Positions 1 through 8,290 are shown, counted from the first letter of the stretch. The stretch: 63,478 nt of DNA from Cohnella xylanilytica (GCF_014212175.1 NZ_JACJVR010000127.1:1-63478), one strand, 5' to 3'. Notes: a model not told the origin generated them from the letters alone. Numbers and translations are program-made.

Positions 1-143
1 CGCTCCTGTTTTTTTCAAAGGCGGATTCTTAGCCTATACAGGAATGTTTAGCGCACGTTAGCGCCTACCGTCCGCCTTCGGAAACCGGAATAGACAAAAT
101 CCCGTTGGATCCCGCCAATCTGTATGTGAATTGGACATTCGTA

Positions 144-174
144 GAAAAAAAAGACAGGGCGTTCTCACGCCCTG
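144..174 (-). terminator. Intrinsic terminator of the bicupin gene
   Basis: A GC-rich stem (155-161 pairing with 168-174, loop of six) is followed on the minus strand by a run of eight U. It lies just past the stop codon of the leftward bicupin gene. Confidence 0.8.
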
Positions 175-189
175 CCTGCCCTTCGCGCG

Positions 190-1383
190 TCAAGGCGCTG
201 GGGTATCGGGGTATTTGACGACCGGCCATTTGATTTTCCTCAGCGAGTTCATGAGCTCTTCGCTCGCGTTCAGATTGCTGCGGACGAGGTCGGAGGGGGT
301 GAGCGCCATCCACTGGTTGAGCGAGACGTCGGCGAACCGGTCGCTCTTGAACATCTCCAGGAACCAGACGCTCGTGTCGCCGGTATTCTGGATGTAGTGG
401 CCGTAAGCGAAGGGGACGTAGCCGACGGTGCCGGCGCGGACGTCGAACGTCCGGGCCGCCCCTTCCGCGGCGAAGACGGTCATGCGGGCGGTTCCCGTCA
501 AGAAGTACTGCCATTCGTCGTTGTTCGGGTGCCAGTGCAGCTCCCGCATGCCTCCCGGGACGATCTCGACGAGAGCGGCCGCGATCCGCGTCGAGATCGG
601 GAAGTTCCGCGAATCGACGATCCGCACCGTCCCGCCGGGATACCGCTGGGGCTCCTGAGCCATCAGCCGGTGCGTGAAGCCGAGAGGCACGGACCCTTGC
701 GGGCTGGAGACGGCTTGCTCGGCCAAGGGGCCGGGAATCTCCCCTTGATAGATGTAGACCTGCTCCTTGGGAATGCCGGCGAACGCGCTCTCGGGGACGC
801 CGAAGTTGGCGGAGAGCACTTCGGGCGGCGTATGGGCGAACCAGTCCGAGATCGAGAACGTATCGATGTCGGAGAACGATCCGTCGTCGAAGACGAGCAG
901 GAACTCGCAGCCTTCGGCGAGCCCTTGGATGGAATGGGGAATGCCCGGCGGGAAGTACCAGAGGTCGCCCGGCCCCACGTCCGCGATGAAGTTGCGCCCG
1001 TCCTGATCGACGGCGGTAATGCGGGCTCTCCCGAGAAGCATGTACGCCCATTCGACCTGCTGATGCCAGTGCAGCTCCCGTACGCCCCCGGGGGTCAGGC
1101 TCATGTTCACCCCGGCCAGCGTCTTCGCGATCGGCAGCTCCCTCTCCGTCACCTCGCGGGACCAGCCGCCGCGGTTCAGCTGCATGTGGGCGTCGGAGAA
1201 GGAGAAGACCAGGTTCGGCACCGTGCCGGCATCGGTCGCGGGCGGGACGAGAAGATCGGGATTTTGCCGGTCTCTCCAAATATCGCGGGGGCCGAAGTCG
1301 ATTCCGCCGGCCCCGTCGGCGCGGATCGGCTGGGGCGCGGAATCGGGGTCCGGCGTCGTCTTCCGTCTGTCGGTTGAACTCAT
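190..1383 (-). CDS. Oxalate decarboxylase-family bicupin (Mn-binding)
   Basis: A 397-residue two-cupin protein that closely follows Bacillus OxdC/OxdD along its length. The family converts oxalate to formate and CO2 using Mn. The N-terminal cupin keeps metal ligands H105, H107, E111 and H149. The C-terminal cupin keeps an HWH...E motif and a later His. The mobile lid over the N-terminal site, Ser-Glu-Asn-Ser-Thr in OxdC, reads S170-D-I-D-T here, so the catalytic Glu (OxdC E162) aligns with Asp. That may change the decarboxylase/oxidase balance, which is inference. The ATG at 1383 is chosen because AGGAGG precedes it by a good spacing; an upstream in-frame ATG at 1428 lacks this. No signal peptide is visible. 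The gene stands alone with its own terminator. Confidence 0.9.
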   Translation of the reverse strand: MSSTDRRKTTPDPDSAPQPIRADGAGGIDFGPRDIWRDRQNPDLLVPPATDAGTVPNLVFSFSDAHMQLNRGGWSREVTERELPIAKTLAGVNMSLTPGGVRELHWHQQVEWAYMLLGRARITAVDQDGRNFIADVGPGDLWYFPPGIPHSIQGLAEGCEFLLVFDDGSFSDIDTFSISDWFAHTPPEVLSANFGVPESAFAGIPKEQVYIYQGEIPGPLAEQAVSSPQGSVPLGFTHRLMAQEPQRYPGGTVRIVDSRNFPISTRIAAALVEIVPGGMRELHWHPNNDEWQYFLTGTARMTVFAAEGAARTFDVRAGTVGYVPFAYGHYIQNTGDTSVWFLEMFKSDRFADVSLNQWMALTPSDLVRSNLNASEELMNSLRKIKWPVVKYPDTPAP

Positions 1384-1572
1384 CGGTTGTCCTCCTGTCA
1401 TGTCGGGAAATTTCGAGCGGCCATTCAAGTCGCCGTAGTAGCCTATGGCCGGCGAACGTCGCGTATGCCCATCTTCGCGAGAAAAAACGAGAGATTAGAA
1501 GATATAGGCGGATCTCGCGGAACGGATCACGGATTCTGTCGATTTATGGAGAAGTTTAAATAATCAGAATAT

Positions 1573-1601
1573 TTGCTCTATAAAGCGCTGTCATCTATAA
1601 T
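1573..1601 (+). promoter_or_regulatory. Sigma-A-like promoter
   Basis: TTGCTC and a perfect TATAAT are separated by exactly 17 bp. The transcript would run about 250 nt before the hairpin at 1825-1858 and then the gene starting at 1932. Confidence 0.55.
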
Positions 1602-1605
1602 GAAG

Positions 1606-1860
1606 GCAACCACAAGGAAAGGGGATAGTCCAATGGGCTAGGAAAGCGAAGCATATCCGGGGCAACATCCAGGCAAGGCGAAGTCGGATCGGAGAATCGG
1701 GAAGCCGCCAATCTGGCCAGGCGGCGACGGATATGCGGGATTCCGGGTCGATCGTCGGACAGTCTCTAACTTGGAAGATGGGAGTGTAACGATACAATTG
1801 AATAGCTTGTGCAAGGCAAGGTAGGACTTCCGGTTATCAGCGGTTAACCGGGGGTCCTAT
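1606..1860 (+). ncRNA. Possible long structured leader or small RNA (unassigned)
   Basis: A roughly 255-nt untranslated stretch lies between a good promoter and a terminator-like hairpin (1825-1858, followed by a U-containing run). I could not match it to a riboswitch class by eye (glmS, SAM, c-di-GMP, ydaO, cobalamin and 6S were considered). It could be a leader with an attenuator for the downstream exoprotein or a free small RNA. The call rests only on promoter plus hairpin geometry. Confidence 0.25.
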
Positions 1861-1931
1861 TCTTGTTGTATAATAGAGGAAGCTGTCTACATAGAGGAAC
1901 GGCACTGCCGAACGCGAAGGAGAATCGCCCC

Positions 1932-2744
1932 TTGATTCGATTGCCGGAAGTCGATATTCGGTCCAAAAGCGGGATAGCCGTCGTCCTGGCGATCATGCTC
2001 GCCTCGCTGGGATTATCCGTTCTGTTGTTCCGAACGGACTGGAACGGGGGAGGCCCCGACCCGGAAGCGAACATGCCGCGCCGGTACGTCTACGGAACGG
2101 AGACCGCCTCGAACGGAATGCTTCTGTCTTACTTGAGAACCCGTCCGTCCAACGTGACGCTGGAGGCCGTCCATAACAACGTCACGCTCTCCCCCTTCTA
2201 CGGAATCAACGGGGGATTCTTCTACGAGGACGCGCTCGTGAGCCTGGCCGTCGTGAACGACCGTCCGGTGAACGGGGACCCCGGAGCGTACGGAGCGGGC
2301 GGAGAGAACGTGAAGTACGCGCGCGGCACGCTCGTCTGGGACGGAAGCCTGGACCGTCTGAGCGTGCAGGTCGTCCGCCAGGCTTCGGAGCTTCGCGTGA
2401 CGGATCGCGCCCGCTTCTGGGCGCAAGGCGGAATCAGCATGAGCTTGGGCGAAGACGAGCGATGGGCTGCCCAAGCCGCCGCGGAGAACGCCCCGTTCCC
2501 CGACGATAACCGGCTTCGTTCCGCGGCCGTCTACGACAAGGAAGGGAACGTCTATCTCGTCGTCAGCCGGAATAAGGGCAGTCTGGCCGCCTTCCGCGAA
2601 GCCATCGTCGAGAAGATCGGCCCCGGCACGCTGGCGGACGGCATCTTCCTCGACGGCGACGGCTCCTCGCAGCTTCGCAGCCGCGAGGCCAAGCTGCGGG
2701 GCGACAGCCGGCCGGTCGTGCAGATGCTGAGGATTATGGAGTAG
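1932..2744 (+). CDS. Membrane-anchored phosphodiester glycosidase-like (NAGPA/DUF2233) exoprotein
   Basis: A 270-residue protein with one N-terminal transmembrane anchor and an extracytoplasmic domain. The phrases YGINGGFFYED in the middle and DGIFLDGDGSSQ near the end are characteristic of the phosphodiester glycosidase (NAGPA/DUF2233) family, whose members cleave sugar-phosphate diesters or bind related glycans. The substrate here is unknown. The longest frame opens upstream at a TTG inside a promoter-like region. The TTG at 1932 is preferred because AAGGAG sits nine bases upstream. It is monocistronic and followed by an opposing terminator. Confidence 0.75.
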   Translation: MIRLPEVDIRSKSGIAVVLAIMLASLGLSVLLFRTDWNGGGPDPEANMPRRYVYGTETASNGMLLSYLRTRPSNVTLEAVHNNVTLSPFYGINGGFFYEDALVSLAVVNDRPVNGDPGAYGAGGENVKYARGTLVWDGSLDRLSVQVVRQASELRVTDRARFWAQGGISMSLGEDERWAAQAAAENAPFPDDNRLRSAAVYDKEGNVYLVVSRNKGSLAAFREAIVEKIGPGTLADGIFLDGDGSSQLRSREAKLRGDSRPVVQMLRIME

Positions 2745-2772
2745 GCTGGAAGCGTGTGGAGACAATAGAGCG

Positions 2773-2821
2773 AGAAAAAAAGGGAGACCCGGACGGCGAA
2801 TCCGTCCGAGGAGCTCCCTTT
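2773..2821 (-). terminator. Intrinsic terminator for the leftward lipoprotein gene
   Basis: AAAGGGAG (2779-2786) pairs with CTCCCTTT (2814-2821) with an inner GGACGG/CCGTCC stem. On the minus strand it is followed by a U run. Confidence 0.8.
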
Positions 2822-2851
2822 GACGCGTCTATGGCGCGAAACGAGCTTGAA

Positions 2852-3337
2852 TTAGCGGGGCTGGGCGGGCTTCAGACCCGAATGCTGCGAAGAATTCGGC
2901 GTAGCGGGATTCACCAGCACGAGCGGTCCGGAAGCGCCTTCCGAGCTCGAGGAGGCCGATTCGCCGCTCGTCGCCGCTTCCCCGCTGGTCGCGGGATCGG
3001 CCGCGCCGGAAGCGGGAGCTTCGGCGGCCGGTTCGGGCAGAAGGGTAGCGGGCTGGGGCGTCTCTTCGGTTCCGGCGCCCGGAGTCCCTTCCGCGCTAGC
3101 GGGAGCTTGCGCGCCCGAAGAAGCTTCGGGGCTGGACGAAGCGTTCGCGCTTGGAGAGGCGTCGGGGCTCGGCGACGCCGAAGGGGACGCGCTCGGGGAC
3201 GCGCTCGGGGATTGGGACGAAGTCTCCGACGAGGACGGGCTCGGGTCGGTATCCCCGTTATTGCCGTTCGAGCATGCGCTTAACAGGATGCCCGTGGCGA
3301 TCGTGAGCGACAGCAGCATTGCGATCCGTTTCTTCAT
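2852..3337 (-). CDS. Small Ser/Ala/Pro-rich lipoprotein
   Basis: A 161-residue protein with a textbook lipoprotein signal (KKR start, hydrophobic stretch, LSAC lipobox with Cys at about 22). Everything after the lipidated Cys is low complexity: repeated Ser-Ala-Ser-Pro blocks, then Ala/Glu/Ser/Pro-rich sequence, with no recognisable fold. It looks like a surface-tethered disordered linker with no attached domain. The start is supported by GGAGGAG about ten bases upstream. Function is unknown. Alternatives are a cell-wall spacer or the remnant of a longer lipoprotein that lost its domain. Confidence 0.7.
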   Translation of the reverse strand: MKKRIAMLLSLTIATGILLSACSNGNNGDTDPSPSSSETSSQSPSASPSASPSASPSPDASPSANASSSPEASSGAQAPASAEGTPGAGTEETPQPATLLPEPAAEAPASGAADPATSGEAATSGESASSSSEGASGPLVLVNPATPNSSQHSGLKPAQPR

Positions 3338-3566
3338 TGCGTATAGTCTCCTCCATCTGTGTATTGTCCTTGCAGAGGCTAGTGACGCAACGGAATTGGA
3401 TAATGTTACACTTTCGGCTCATTTTAAGTCCGCGGAACTAGAGACGCGCGCGGACCGCGACCGCCATCGCCGTCCGGTTCGGCTCGGCTCGGCCCGGCGA
3501 CCGGCAACGTATGCGAAAGACCGTCATCCGGTCGGACGACGGTCTAGTTCCCCTGCCTATGCGAGA

Positions 3567-3953
3567 TTAATCGCCGCCACCGCCGCCGCCGTCGGAGCTT
3601 CCGCCGTCCGAACCGCCCGAGTATCCGCTGTCCGAACCGCCCGAGTATCCGCTATCCGAACTGCCGGAATATCCGCTGTCCGAGCTGCCGGAGCCGTGGT
3701 CGTGATGCCCGCCTCCGTTGTGGTGATGGTGGTGATGGTCGTGATGATGCTTATGGGGATGGTGAGGGTCGTGCAAGGAACCCGGCGTCCCGTCGTCCGC
3801 GAATCCGGCGAATCCGGTCGTCGCGCCGTAATCGGAGGAGCCGTGGTGCGGCGGACGCGGGTTGCGGGGACGGCTGTTCTTCCGGCCGCTGGCGATCGAG
3901 ATTCCGACGAACACGATGAAGACGATGACGAATAGACCGAAGATACCGCCCAT
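3567..3953 (-). CDS. Short membrane protein with His-rich and Gly/Ser/Asp/Tyr-repeat tail
   Basis: A 128-residue protein: one N-terminal transmembrane segment (about residues 4-21), a basic Pro-rich stretch, a cluster of about a dozen His with Asp/Lys/Pro, then tandem 8-residue repeats of the Ser-Asp-Ser-Gly-Tyr-Ser-Gly-Gly type ending in poly-Gly-Asp. The matching 24-base DNA repeats lie at about 3605-3685. The His cluster suggests metal binding (inference). The start is the ATG preceded by AAGGAGG. A long frame upstream of it is spurious. It resembles no named family I can state. Confidence 0.65.
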   Translation of the reverse strand: MGGIFGLFVIVFIVFVGISIASGRKNSRPRNPRPPHHGSSDYGATTGFAGFADDGTPGSLHDPHHPHKHHHDHHHHHHNGGGHHDHGSGSSDSGYSGSSDSGYSGGSDSGYSGGSDGGSSDGGGGGGD

Positions 3954-4058
3954 GCGAGACCTCCTTGCGGCGATCAATCGCCTTTTCCCCATTATAACCG
4001 ACGCCCATATAAGCTGTATAATCTTCTTATGCCTAAGATGGAAGAGGAGGTTCGTCCC

Positions 4059-4445
4059 ATGAAGCTGAACCGGATTCACCATGTCGCCGTCATCGCTTCC
4101 GATTACGAGCGGTCCAAGCGATTTTACGCGGAGGTGCTGGGGCTTACAGTCGTCGCCGAGACGTACCGGGAGGAGAGGGACTCCTGGAAGCTGGATCTCG
4201 CCGTCGGCGGGGATTACCAGATCGAGCTGTTCACCTTCCCCGGCGCGCCGGAGCGTCCGAGCTACCCGGAAGCGAGAGGGCTGCGGCACCTCGCGTTCGA
4301 GGTCGACGACGTAGACGCGGCGGCCGCGGAGCTGCGGGGCAAGGGGATCGAGGCGGAAGCCGTCCGCGTCGATCCCGTCACCGGCAAGAAGTTCGTCTTC
4401 TTCGCCGATCCGGACGGCTTGCCGCTGGAGCTGTACGAGAGATAG
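4059..4445 (+). CDS. VOC-family (glyoxalase-like) protein, YaeR/GloA2 type
   Basis: A 128-residue single VOC domain. It begins with the family pattern IHHVAVIASDYERSKRFY and ends with FFADPDGLPLELYE, giving the paired beta-alpha-beta-beta-beta modules and the His and Glu metal ligands of this superfamily. This branch (YaeR/GloA2-like) is cytoplasmic, usually a metal-dependent isomerase or dioxygenase of unknown substrate. The ATG at 4059 follows GAGGAGG; the frame extends ten codons upstream without a better site. It converges with the MerR regulator gene, whose stop is only about ten bases away. Confidence 0.85.
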   Translation: MKLNRIHHVAVIASDYERSKRFYAEVLGLTVVAETYREERDSWKLDLAVGGDYQIELFTFPGAPERPSYPEARGLRHLAFEVDDVDAAAAELRGKGIEAEAVRVDPVTGKKFVFFADPDGLPLELYER

Positions 4446-4455
4446 ACGGCGCGGT

Positions 4456-5223
4456 TTATCGGCCCGAGGAGGCTTCCGCGTGCGCTTCGGCCGCCAACGT
4501 CAAATAATACGCGAGCCCGGTCTGCTGCGACTCGAGCATGGCGCGATGGAAGTCGTCGCCGAGGAAGAACCGGCACGTCGCCGCGAACGCCGAGGCGTCC
4601 GCGGCGTGGCCGTGCGCCGCCTGGAACTCGAGGTGCCGCCCGATAAGCGAACGCACCTCCTCGGCGTCGTGCCTCTTGCCGCTACGCAGCGCCTCCGCCA
4701 TCTCTCCCATGAACCGGGCGGCCTCCGCCGCTTGCTCGTTCATGGCCTCCGGGTCGATCGGCCCTTGTTCGTTCAGATCGTACCCGTAATTCGCCTTCAG
4801 ATGCTCGTTCTGCTCGCTTAACGCTTCCTTCCACTCCGCTTCGCTGCCGAAGCCTTTGAACAGTCGGTCCACTTCGATCTCTTCCCCTTTCTTGGCGCCG
4901 TCCGCCGATTCTTCGATCGTACGGATAAGGCGCTCCAATCTCGTCTTGCGGGCGAGAAGCAGCTCCCTCTGTTCGGATAAGATCGCGAGCCGCTCCGGCT
5001 CCGCCGCGAGCAATTCCTTGATGCGGTCGAGCGGGAAGTCCAGCTCGCGGTAGAACCGAATCTGCTGAAGCCGCTCCAGCTCCCGTCTCCCGTACAGCCG
5101 GTAGCCGGCCTCGCTGATCCCGCTTGGGACGAGCAGCCCGATTTTGTGGTAGTGGTGCAGCGTTTTGACCGTCACGCCGGAGAGCGCGGCCGCTTCTTTG
5201 ACCGTCAGAAGTTCTCTTCGCAT
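4456..5223 (-). CDS. MerR-family regulator with TipAS drug-binding domain
   Basis: A 255-residue regulator. Residues 1-70 form the MerR winged helix-turn-helix (TVKEAAALSGVTVKTLHHYHKIGLL). A coiled-coil dimerisation helix follows to about 120, and the C-terminal half is a TipAS-type all-helical domain (EHLKANYGYDLNEQGP and later helices) that in TipA and Mta senses thiopeptides or lipophilic drugs. The start is supported by AAAGGAGG. The gene is divergent from an MFS pump, the classical arrangement for drug-inducible efflux. A 19-bp-spaced promoter lies directly upstream, so autoregulation is expected. Confidence 0.88.
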   Translation of the reverse strand: MRRELLTVKEAAALSGVTVKTLHHYHKIGLLVPSGISEAGYRLYGRRELERLQQIRFYRELDFPLDRIKELLAAEPERLAILSEQRELLLARKTRLERLIRTIEESADGAKKGEEIEVDRLFKGFGSEAEWKEALSEQNEHLKANYGYDLNEQGPIDPEAMNEQAAEAARFMGEMAEALRSGKRHDAEEVRSLIGRHLEFQAAHGHAADASAFAATCRFFLGDDFHRAMLESQQTGLAYYLTLAAEAHAEASSGR

Positions 5224-5247
5224 CCCGTCCGCCTCCTTTCCGACTTG

Positions 5248-5278
5248 AGCTTAAGGCCTGACCCAAGGGGAGAGTCAA
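5248..5278 (-). promoter_or_regulatory. MerR-type promoter/operator with 19-bp spacer
   Basis: On the minus strand TTGACT (5273-5278) and TAAGCT (5248-5253) are separated by 19 bp, the lengthened spacer that MerR-family activators need. The spacer carries the dyad typical of TipA/Mta operators (CTCCCCTTGGGTCAGG). It drives the regulator gene and may also control the divergent pump. Confidence 0.75.
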
Positions 5279-5351
5279 CCGTAATCTTCGGGGAATATAT
5301 GTTATGATGGGAGTACCCGACGTAGGGACCAAGCTACAGGAAGTGACTCTC

Positions 5352-6584
5352 ATGGCATTCTCTTGGAAAAGAAATCTGTACGTATTGTGGCTCGGCGTTT
5401 TTTTCTGCAGTTCGGCTTATTCGATCTCGATCCCGTTCATTCCTCTATTCTTGCACAACGAGCTCGGCGTCGACAGCCATCTGGAGCTGTGGTCCGGCTT
5501 CGCGTTCGGCATCACGTTCCTGGCCAGCGCGCTGATCGCTCCTTACTGGGGCTCGCTCGCCGACAAATACGGGCGCAAGCCCATGCTGATCCGCTCCGGC
5601 TACAGCCTGGCGGTTCTTTATTTGCTCACTTTTTTTATCCATAATCCGTACGTGTTCCTCGTGCTTCGCGTGTTCCAAGGCTTGCTCGCCGGCTACGTGC
5701 CCGCGTCCATCGCCCTCGTCGCGACGAACACGCCGGAGAAGCAGACCGGCTACGCGCTCGGCATCATGGCGACGGCCAGCGCGACGGGCGGCATCGTCGG
5801 CCCGGTGCTCGGAGGCCTCGTCAGCCATCTGACGAGCAACCGCGAGGCGTTCCTGTTCTCGGCCGGCGTCGTGCTCGTCGCCGCGCTGATCGCGACCTTC
5901 TTCGTGCACGAGGAGAATTACGACCGGAAGGCGAAGCGCTCCCCGATTCGCGACGACCTGAAGACCGCTTGGGCGAACCGCACGTTCGTGACGCTGCTCG
6001 GCCTTGTGGGGCTCAGCACGTTCTCCGTCATGATTCTGGAGCCGCTGATCACGGTGTACGTGCTGGAGCTCGGCGCGAACACGAGCGACGCCTCCTTGCA
6101 GTCGGGTCTCGTGTTCTCGGCCGTCGGCATCGCCACGCTGATCGCGGCGCCCCAGTGGGGACGCATCGGGGGGAAGATCGGCTACGTCAAGGTGCTCGTC
6201 ATCGGGCTGCTGGGCGGCGGGATCGGGAACCTGCTGCAGTTCTTCGTCGGGCATTACGCCGAGTTCGGAGGGCTGCGGTTCGTGTACGGCTTGTTCTTCG
6301 CGGGCGTCTATCCGGCGCTGAACGCGATGATCGTCAAGGTGACGGACGCGGACTTCCGCGGGCGGGCGTTCAGCCTGAACCAGTCGTCGACGCAGCTGGC
6401 GACGATGCTCGGGCCGATTATCGGCGGCGCCTTGGGCGGCTGGATCCCGATCCGGTGGGTGTTCGTCCTGAACGGATGCATGCTGATCTTGTCCGCGATG
6501 CTCCTGCTGCTCCGCAGGCGGCGGCTGGAGGAAGGCGCGCCGGAGGGCGGCGGGAAGAAGGTCGCCGGGGCGACGAACGAATGA
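5352..6584 (+). CDS. MFS drug-efflux transporter
   Basis: A 410-residue, 12-transmembrane major facilitator. The loop 2-3 signature appears as GSLADKYGRKPML, and motif C-like Gly/Pro residues appear in the fifth helix (ATGGIVGPVLGG). Proteins of this kind export tetracycline or multiple drugs with proton antiport. The ATG at 5352 is chosen because it starts directly at the first cytoplasmic segment and follows an AGGAAGTG ribosome site; sixteen further upstream codons are unlikely to be translated. The divergent TipAS-type MerR regulator suggests drug induction. Confidence 0.85.
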   Translation: MAFSWKRNLYVLWLGVFFCSSAYSISIPFIPLFLHNELGVDSHLELWSGFAFGITFLASALIAPYWGSLADKYGRKPMLIRSGYSLAVLYLLTFFIHNPYVFLVLRVFQGLLAGYVPASIALVATNTPEKQTGYALGIMATASATGGIVGPVLGGLVSHLTSNREAFLFSAGVVLVAALIATFFVHEENYDRKAKRSPIRDDLKTAWANRTFVTLLGLVGLSTFSVMILEPLITVYVLELGANTSDASLQSGLVFSAVGIATLIAAPQWGRIGGKIGYVKVLVIGLLGGGIGNLLQFFVGHYAEFGGLRFVYGLFFAGVYPALNAMIVKVTDADFRGRAFSLNQSSTQLATMLGPIIGGALGGWIPIRWVFVLNGCMLILSAMLLLLRRRRLEEGAPEGGGKKVAGATNE

Positions 6585-6609
6585 GCGAGAGAGGAGGACA
6601 GAGAGAAGA

Positions 6610-7524
6610 ATGGATAAGATGACGGAGAGGATGACGAGCGGCGGATGGACGGTTCAGGTTCCTCCCGATTTTAGCTTCTCCCAGAACCTGGGCTATCTCT
6701 CCCGCTCTCCGAACGAGTGCATGCACCATATCGCGGGAGGCGTCGTGTCGAAGCGGATCGAGGCCGGGGGCGTTCGGCGGATCATCGCGGCGAGCGAGGC
6801 GGAGGGCGGCTTGCTCGTCCGTTCGAACGCGCCGCTGGAGGATGCCGGAGAGAGGCGGGAGGTCGAGCGTTACGTGCGCGACTGGTTCGATCTCGACGCC
6901 GATCTCGCCCCGTTCTATGCGATGGCGGACGCCGATCCGCTCCTTCGCCAAGTGACGGAGCGGTTCCGGGGGCTGCGGACGATGGGCATTCCCGATCTGT
7001 TCGAGGCGCTGTGCTGGGGGATTATCGGCCAGCAGATCAATCTGGCGTTCGCCTATACGCTTAAGCGGAGGCTCGTCGAGGCGTTCGGCGAGAGCGAGGA
7101 GTGGGACGGGACGCGTTACTGGCTGTTCCCGTCTCCGGAGCGGATCGCGGGGCTGTCGCCCGCCGACTTGACGGGATTGCAGCTGACGGGGAAGAAGGCC
7201 GAGTATTTGATCGGCACGGCCGCGCTCATGGCCGAAGGGAAGCTGACCAAGGAGGGGCTGCTAGGGGCCGGAGGGTACCGCGAAGCGGAGCGGGCGTTGG
7301 TCGGGATCCGGGGCATCGGGCCGTGGACGGCCAACTACGTGCTCATGCGCTGCCTGCGCTTCCCCTCGGCGCTGCCGATCCAGGACGTCGGCCTGCACAA
7401 CGCGATCAAGGCGCTGCTCGGGATGGACCGCAAGCCGACGCTGGAGGAGATCCGCGAGCTGGCGAAGCCGTGGGCCGGATGGGAATCGTACGCGACCTTC
7501 TATTTGTGGCGCGCTTTGTATTGA
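6610..7524 (+). CDS. DNA-3-methyladenine glycosylase (AlkA/YfjP-like, HhH-GPD)
   Basis: A 304-residue base-excision repair enzyme that removes alkylated bases. The helix-hairpin-helix (LVGIRGIGPWTANYVLMR, about 230-247) is followed by the Gly/Pro-rich loop and catalytic Asp259 in PIQDVGLHNAI. An N-terminal AlkA-type beta domain precedes it. No FeS-cluster cysteines follow, so it is the AlkA/YfjP rather than the Nth branch. It starts 25 bases after the MFS stop, with GAGAGAGGAGG upstream, and may be co-transcribed with the pump. Confidence 0.88.
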   Translation: MDKMTERMTSGGWTVQVPPDFSFSQNLGYLSRSPNECMHHIAGGVVSKRIEAGGVRRIIAASEAEGGLLVRSNAPLEDAGERREVERYVRDWFDLDADLAPFYAMADADPLLRQVTERFRGLRTMGIPDLFEALCWGIIGQQINLAFAYTLKRRLVEAFGESEEWDGTRYWLFPSPERIAGLSPADLTGLQLTGKKAEYLIGTAALMAEGKLTKEGLLGAGGYREAERALVGIRGIGPWTANYVLMRCLRFPSALPIQDVGLHNAIKALLGMDRKPTLEEIRELAKPWAGWESYATFYLWRALY

Positions 7525-7540
7525 TTTTTTTAATCGGAAA

Positions 7541-8290
7541 ATGGGGACAAGGATGATGAAGCTTCGGCAACTAAGCGTGACTCTGCTGCTCTTCGCTTGC
7601 GCTCTTCTGCTCTCCTCCTGCGCGCAAGGGCAAGCCCACGTCACGATTCACCGCAACGGAACCGCGGATCTCGCCATGGGAATCGCCATGAGCGAGAAGA
7701 CGCTGGCGGCGATCGGCAAGCCCGATCTGATGGACAATCTGGCGGATACGCTTCGCAAGTACGACCTTCGCGTCGAGGCCGGAGAGGAGGAGGGCAAGGC
7801 GACGCTGCAGGCGTCCCGCACCTTCGATCTGAAGGACATGGAAGATCGGTCGCTCGAGCTTCCGGACGGACTCGAGGTGGAACGGACGACGACGAAGCAT
7901 TTTTTCTATACCCGTTACGACGTGGCCGTCACGATGGACATGAACCGGCTGATGGCCGGCGGGGACGGGGAGTGGAGCCGGGTCGTCGGCGCGCTGCCGA
8001 CGCTGGCGAAGAAGCTTCTGCAGAGCCAGCTCGACTTCGATTTTCTGCTGACCATGCCTCTGAAGCCGGGGGCCAACAACGCGGACGACCTTCAGGACGG
8101 CGGCCGGACGCAGCGGTGGCATCTCGACCTGTTCGGCACGAACCGGTTCGAGACGAGCTTCCGCGTGCCCGATATTCGCCATATCGCGTACGCGGCGGGG
8201 GCCGCGCTCGTCGTTCTGGCGGCGGCGGTCTGGTTCGCGGTCCGGAGCGTCCGCCGGCGCCGGCGCCGGGGGAAGGGGCGGCCGGATTAG
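7541..8290 (+). CDS. Membrane lipoprotein, DUF3153-like
   Basis: A 249-residue protein with a lipoprotein signal (LLLSSCAQG, Cys at about 27), an extracytoplasmic domain and a C-terminal transmembrane helix (about 213-233) followed by a very basic tail (RRRRRRGKGR). The pattern resembles DUF3153-type proteins, which have no assigned function. Starts at 7553 or 7556 (MMKLRQL) are equally possible because no clear Shine-Dalgarno separates them. It follows the glycosylase by 16 bases. Confidence 0.6.
   Translation: MGTRMMKLRQLSVTLLLFACALLLSSCAQGQAHVTIHRNGTADLAMGIAMSEKTLAAIGKPDLMDNLADTLRKYDLRVEAGEEEGKATLQASRTFDLKDMEDRSLELPDGLEVERTTTKHFFYTRYDVAVTMDMNRLMAGGDGEWSRVVGALPTLAKKLLQSQLDFDFLLTMPLKPGANNADDLQDGGRTQRWHLDLFGTNRFETSFRVPDIRHIAYAAGAALVVLAAAVWFAVRSVRRRRRRGKGRPD

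Larger units (their letters stand above)
1384..1931. other. 548-bp gene-free interval with a possible structured transcript
   Basis: No convincing gene lies here. It contains a sigma-A-like promoter at 1573-1601 and an inverted repeat just before the next gene at about 1825-1858 (AGGAC..CCGGTTA / TAACCGG..GTCCT). Open frames on the minus strand lack ribosome binding sites and look like chance. Confidence 0.5.

Noticed and set aside
2..61. Short open frame at the window edge that reads like the end of a membrane protein
   Set aside because: Only 19 codons, no context to the left and no supporting motif; could be chance.
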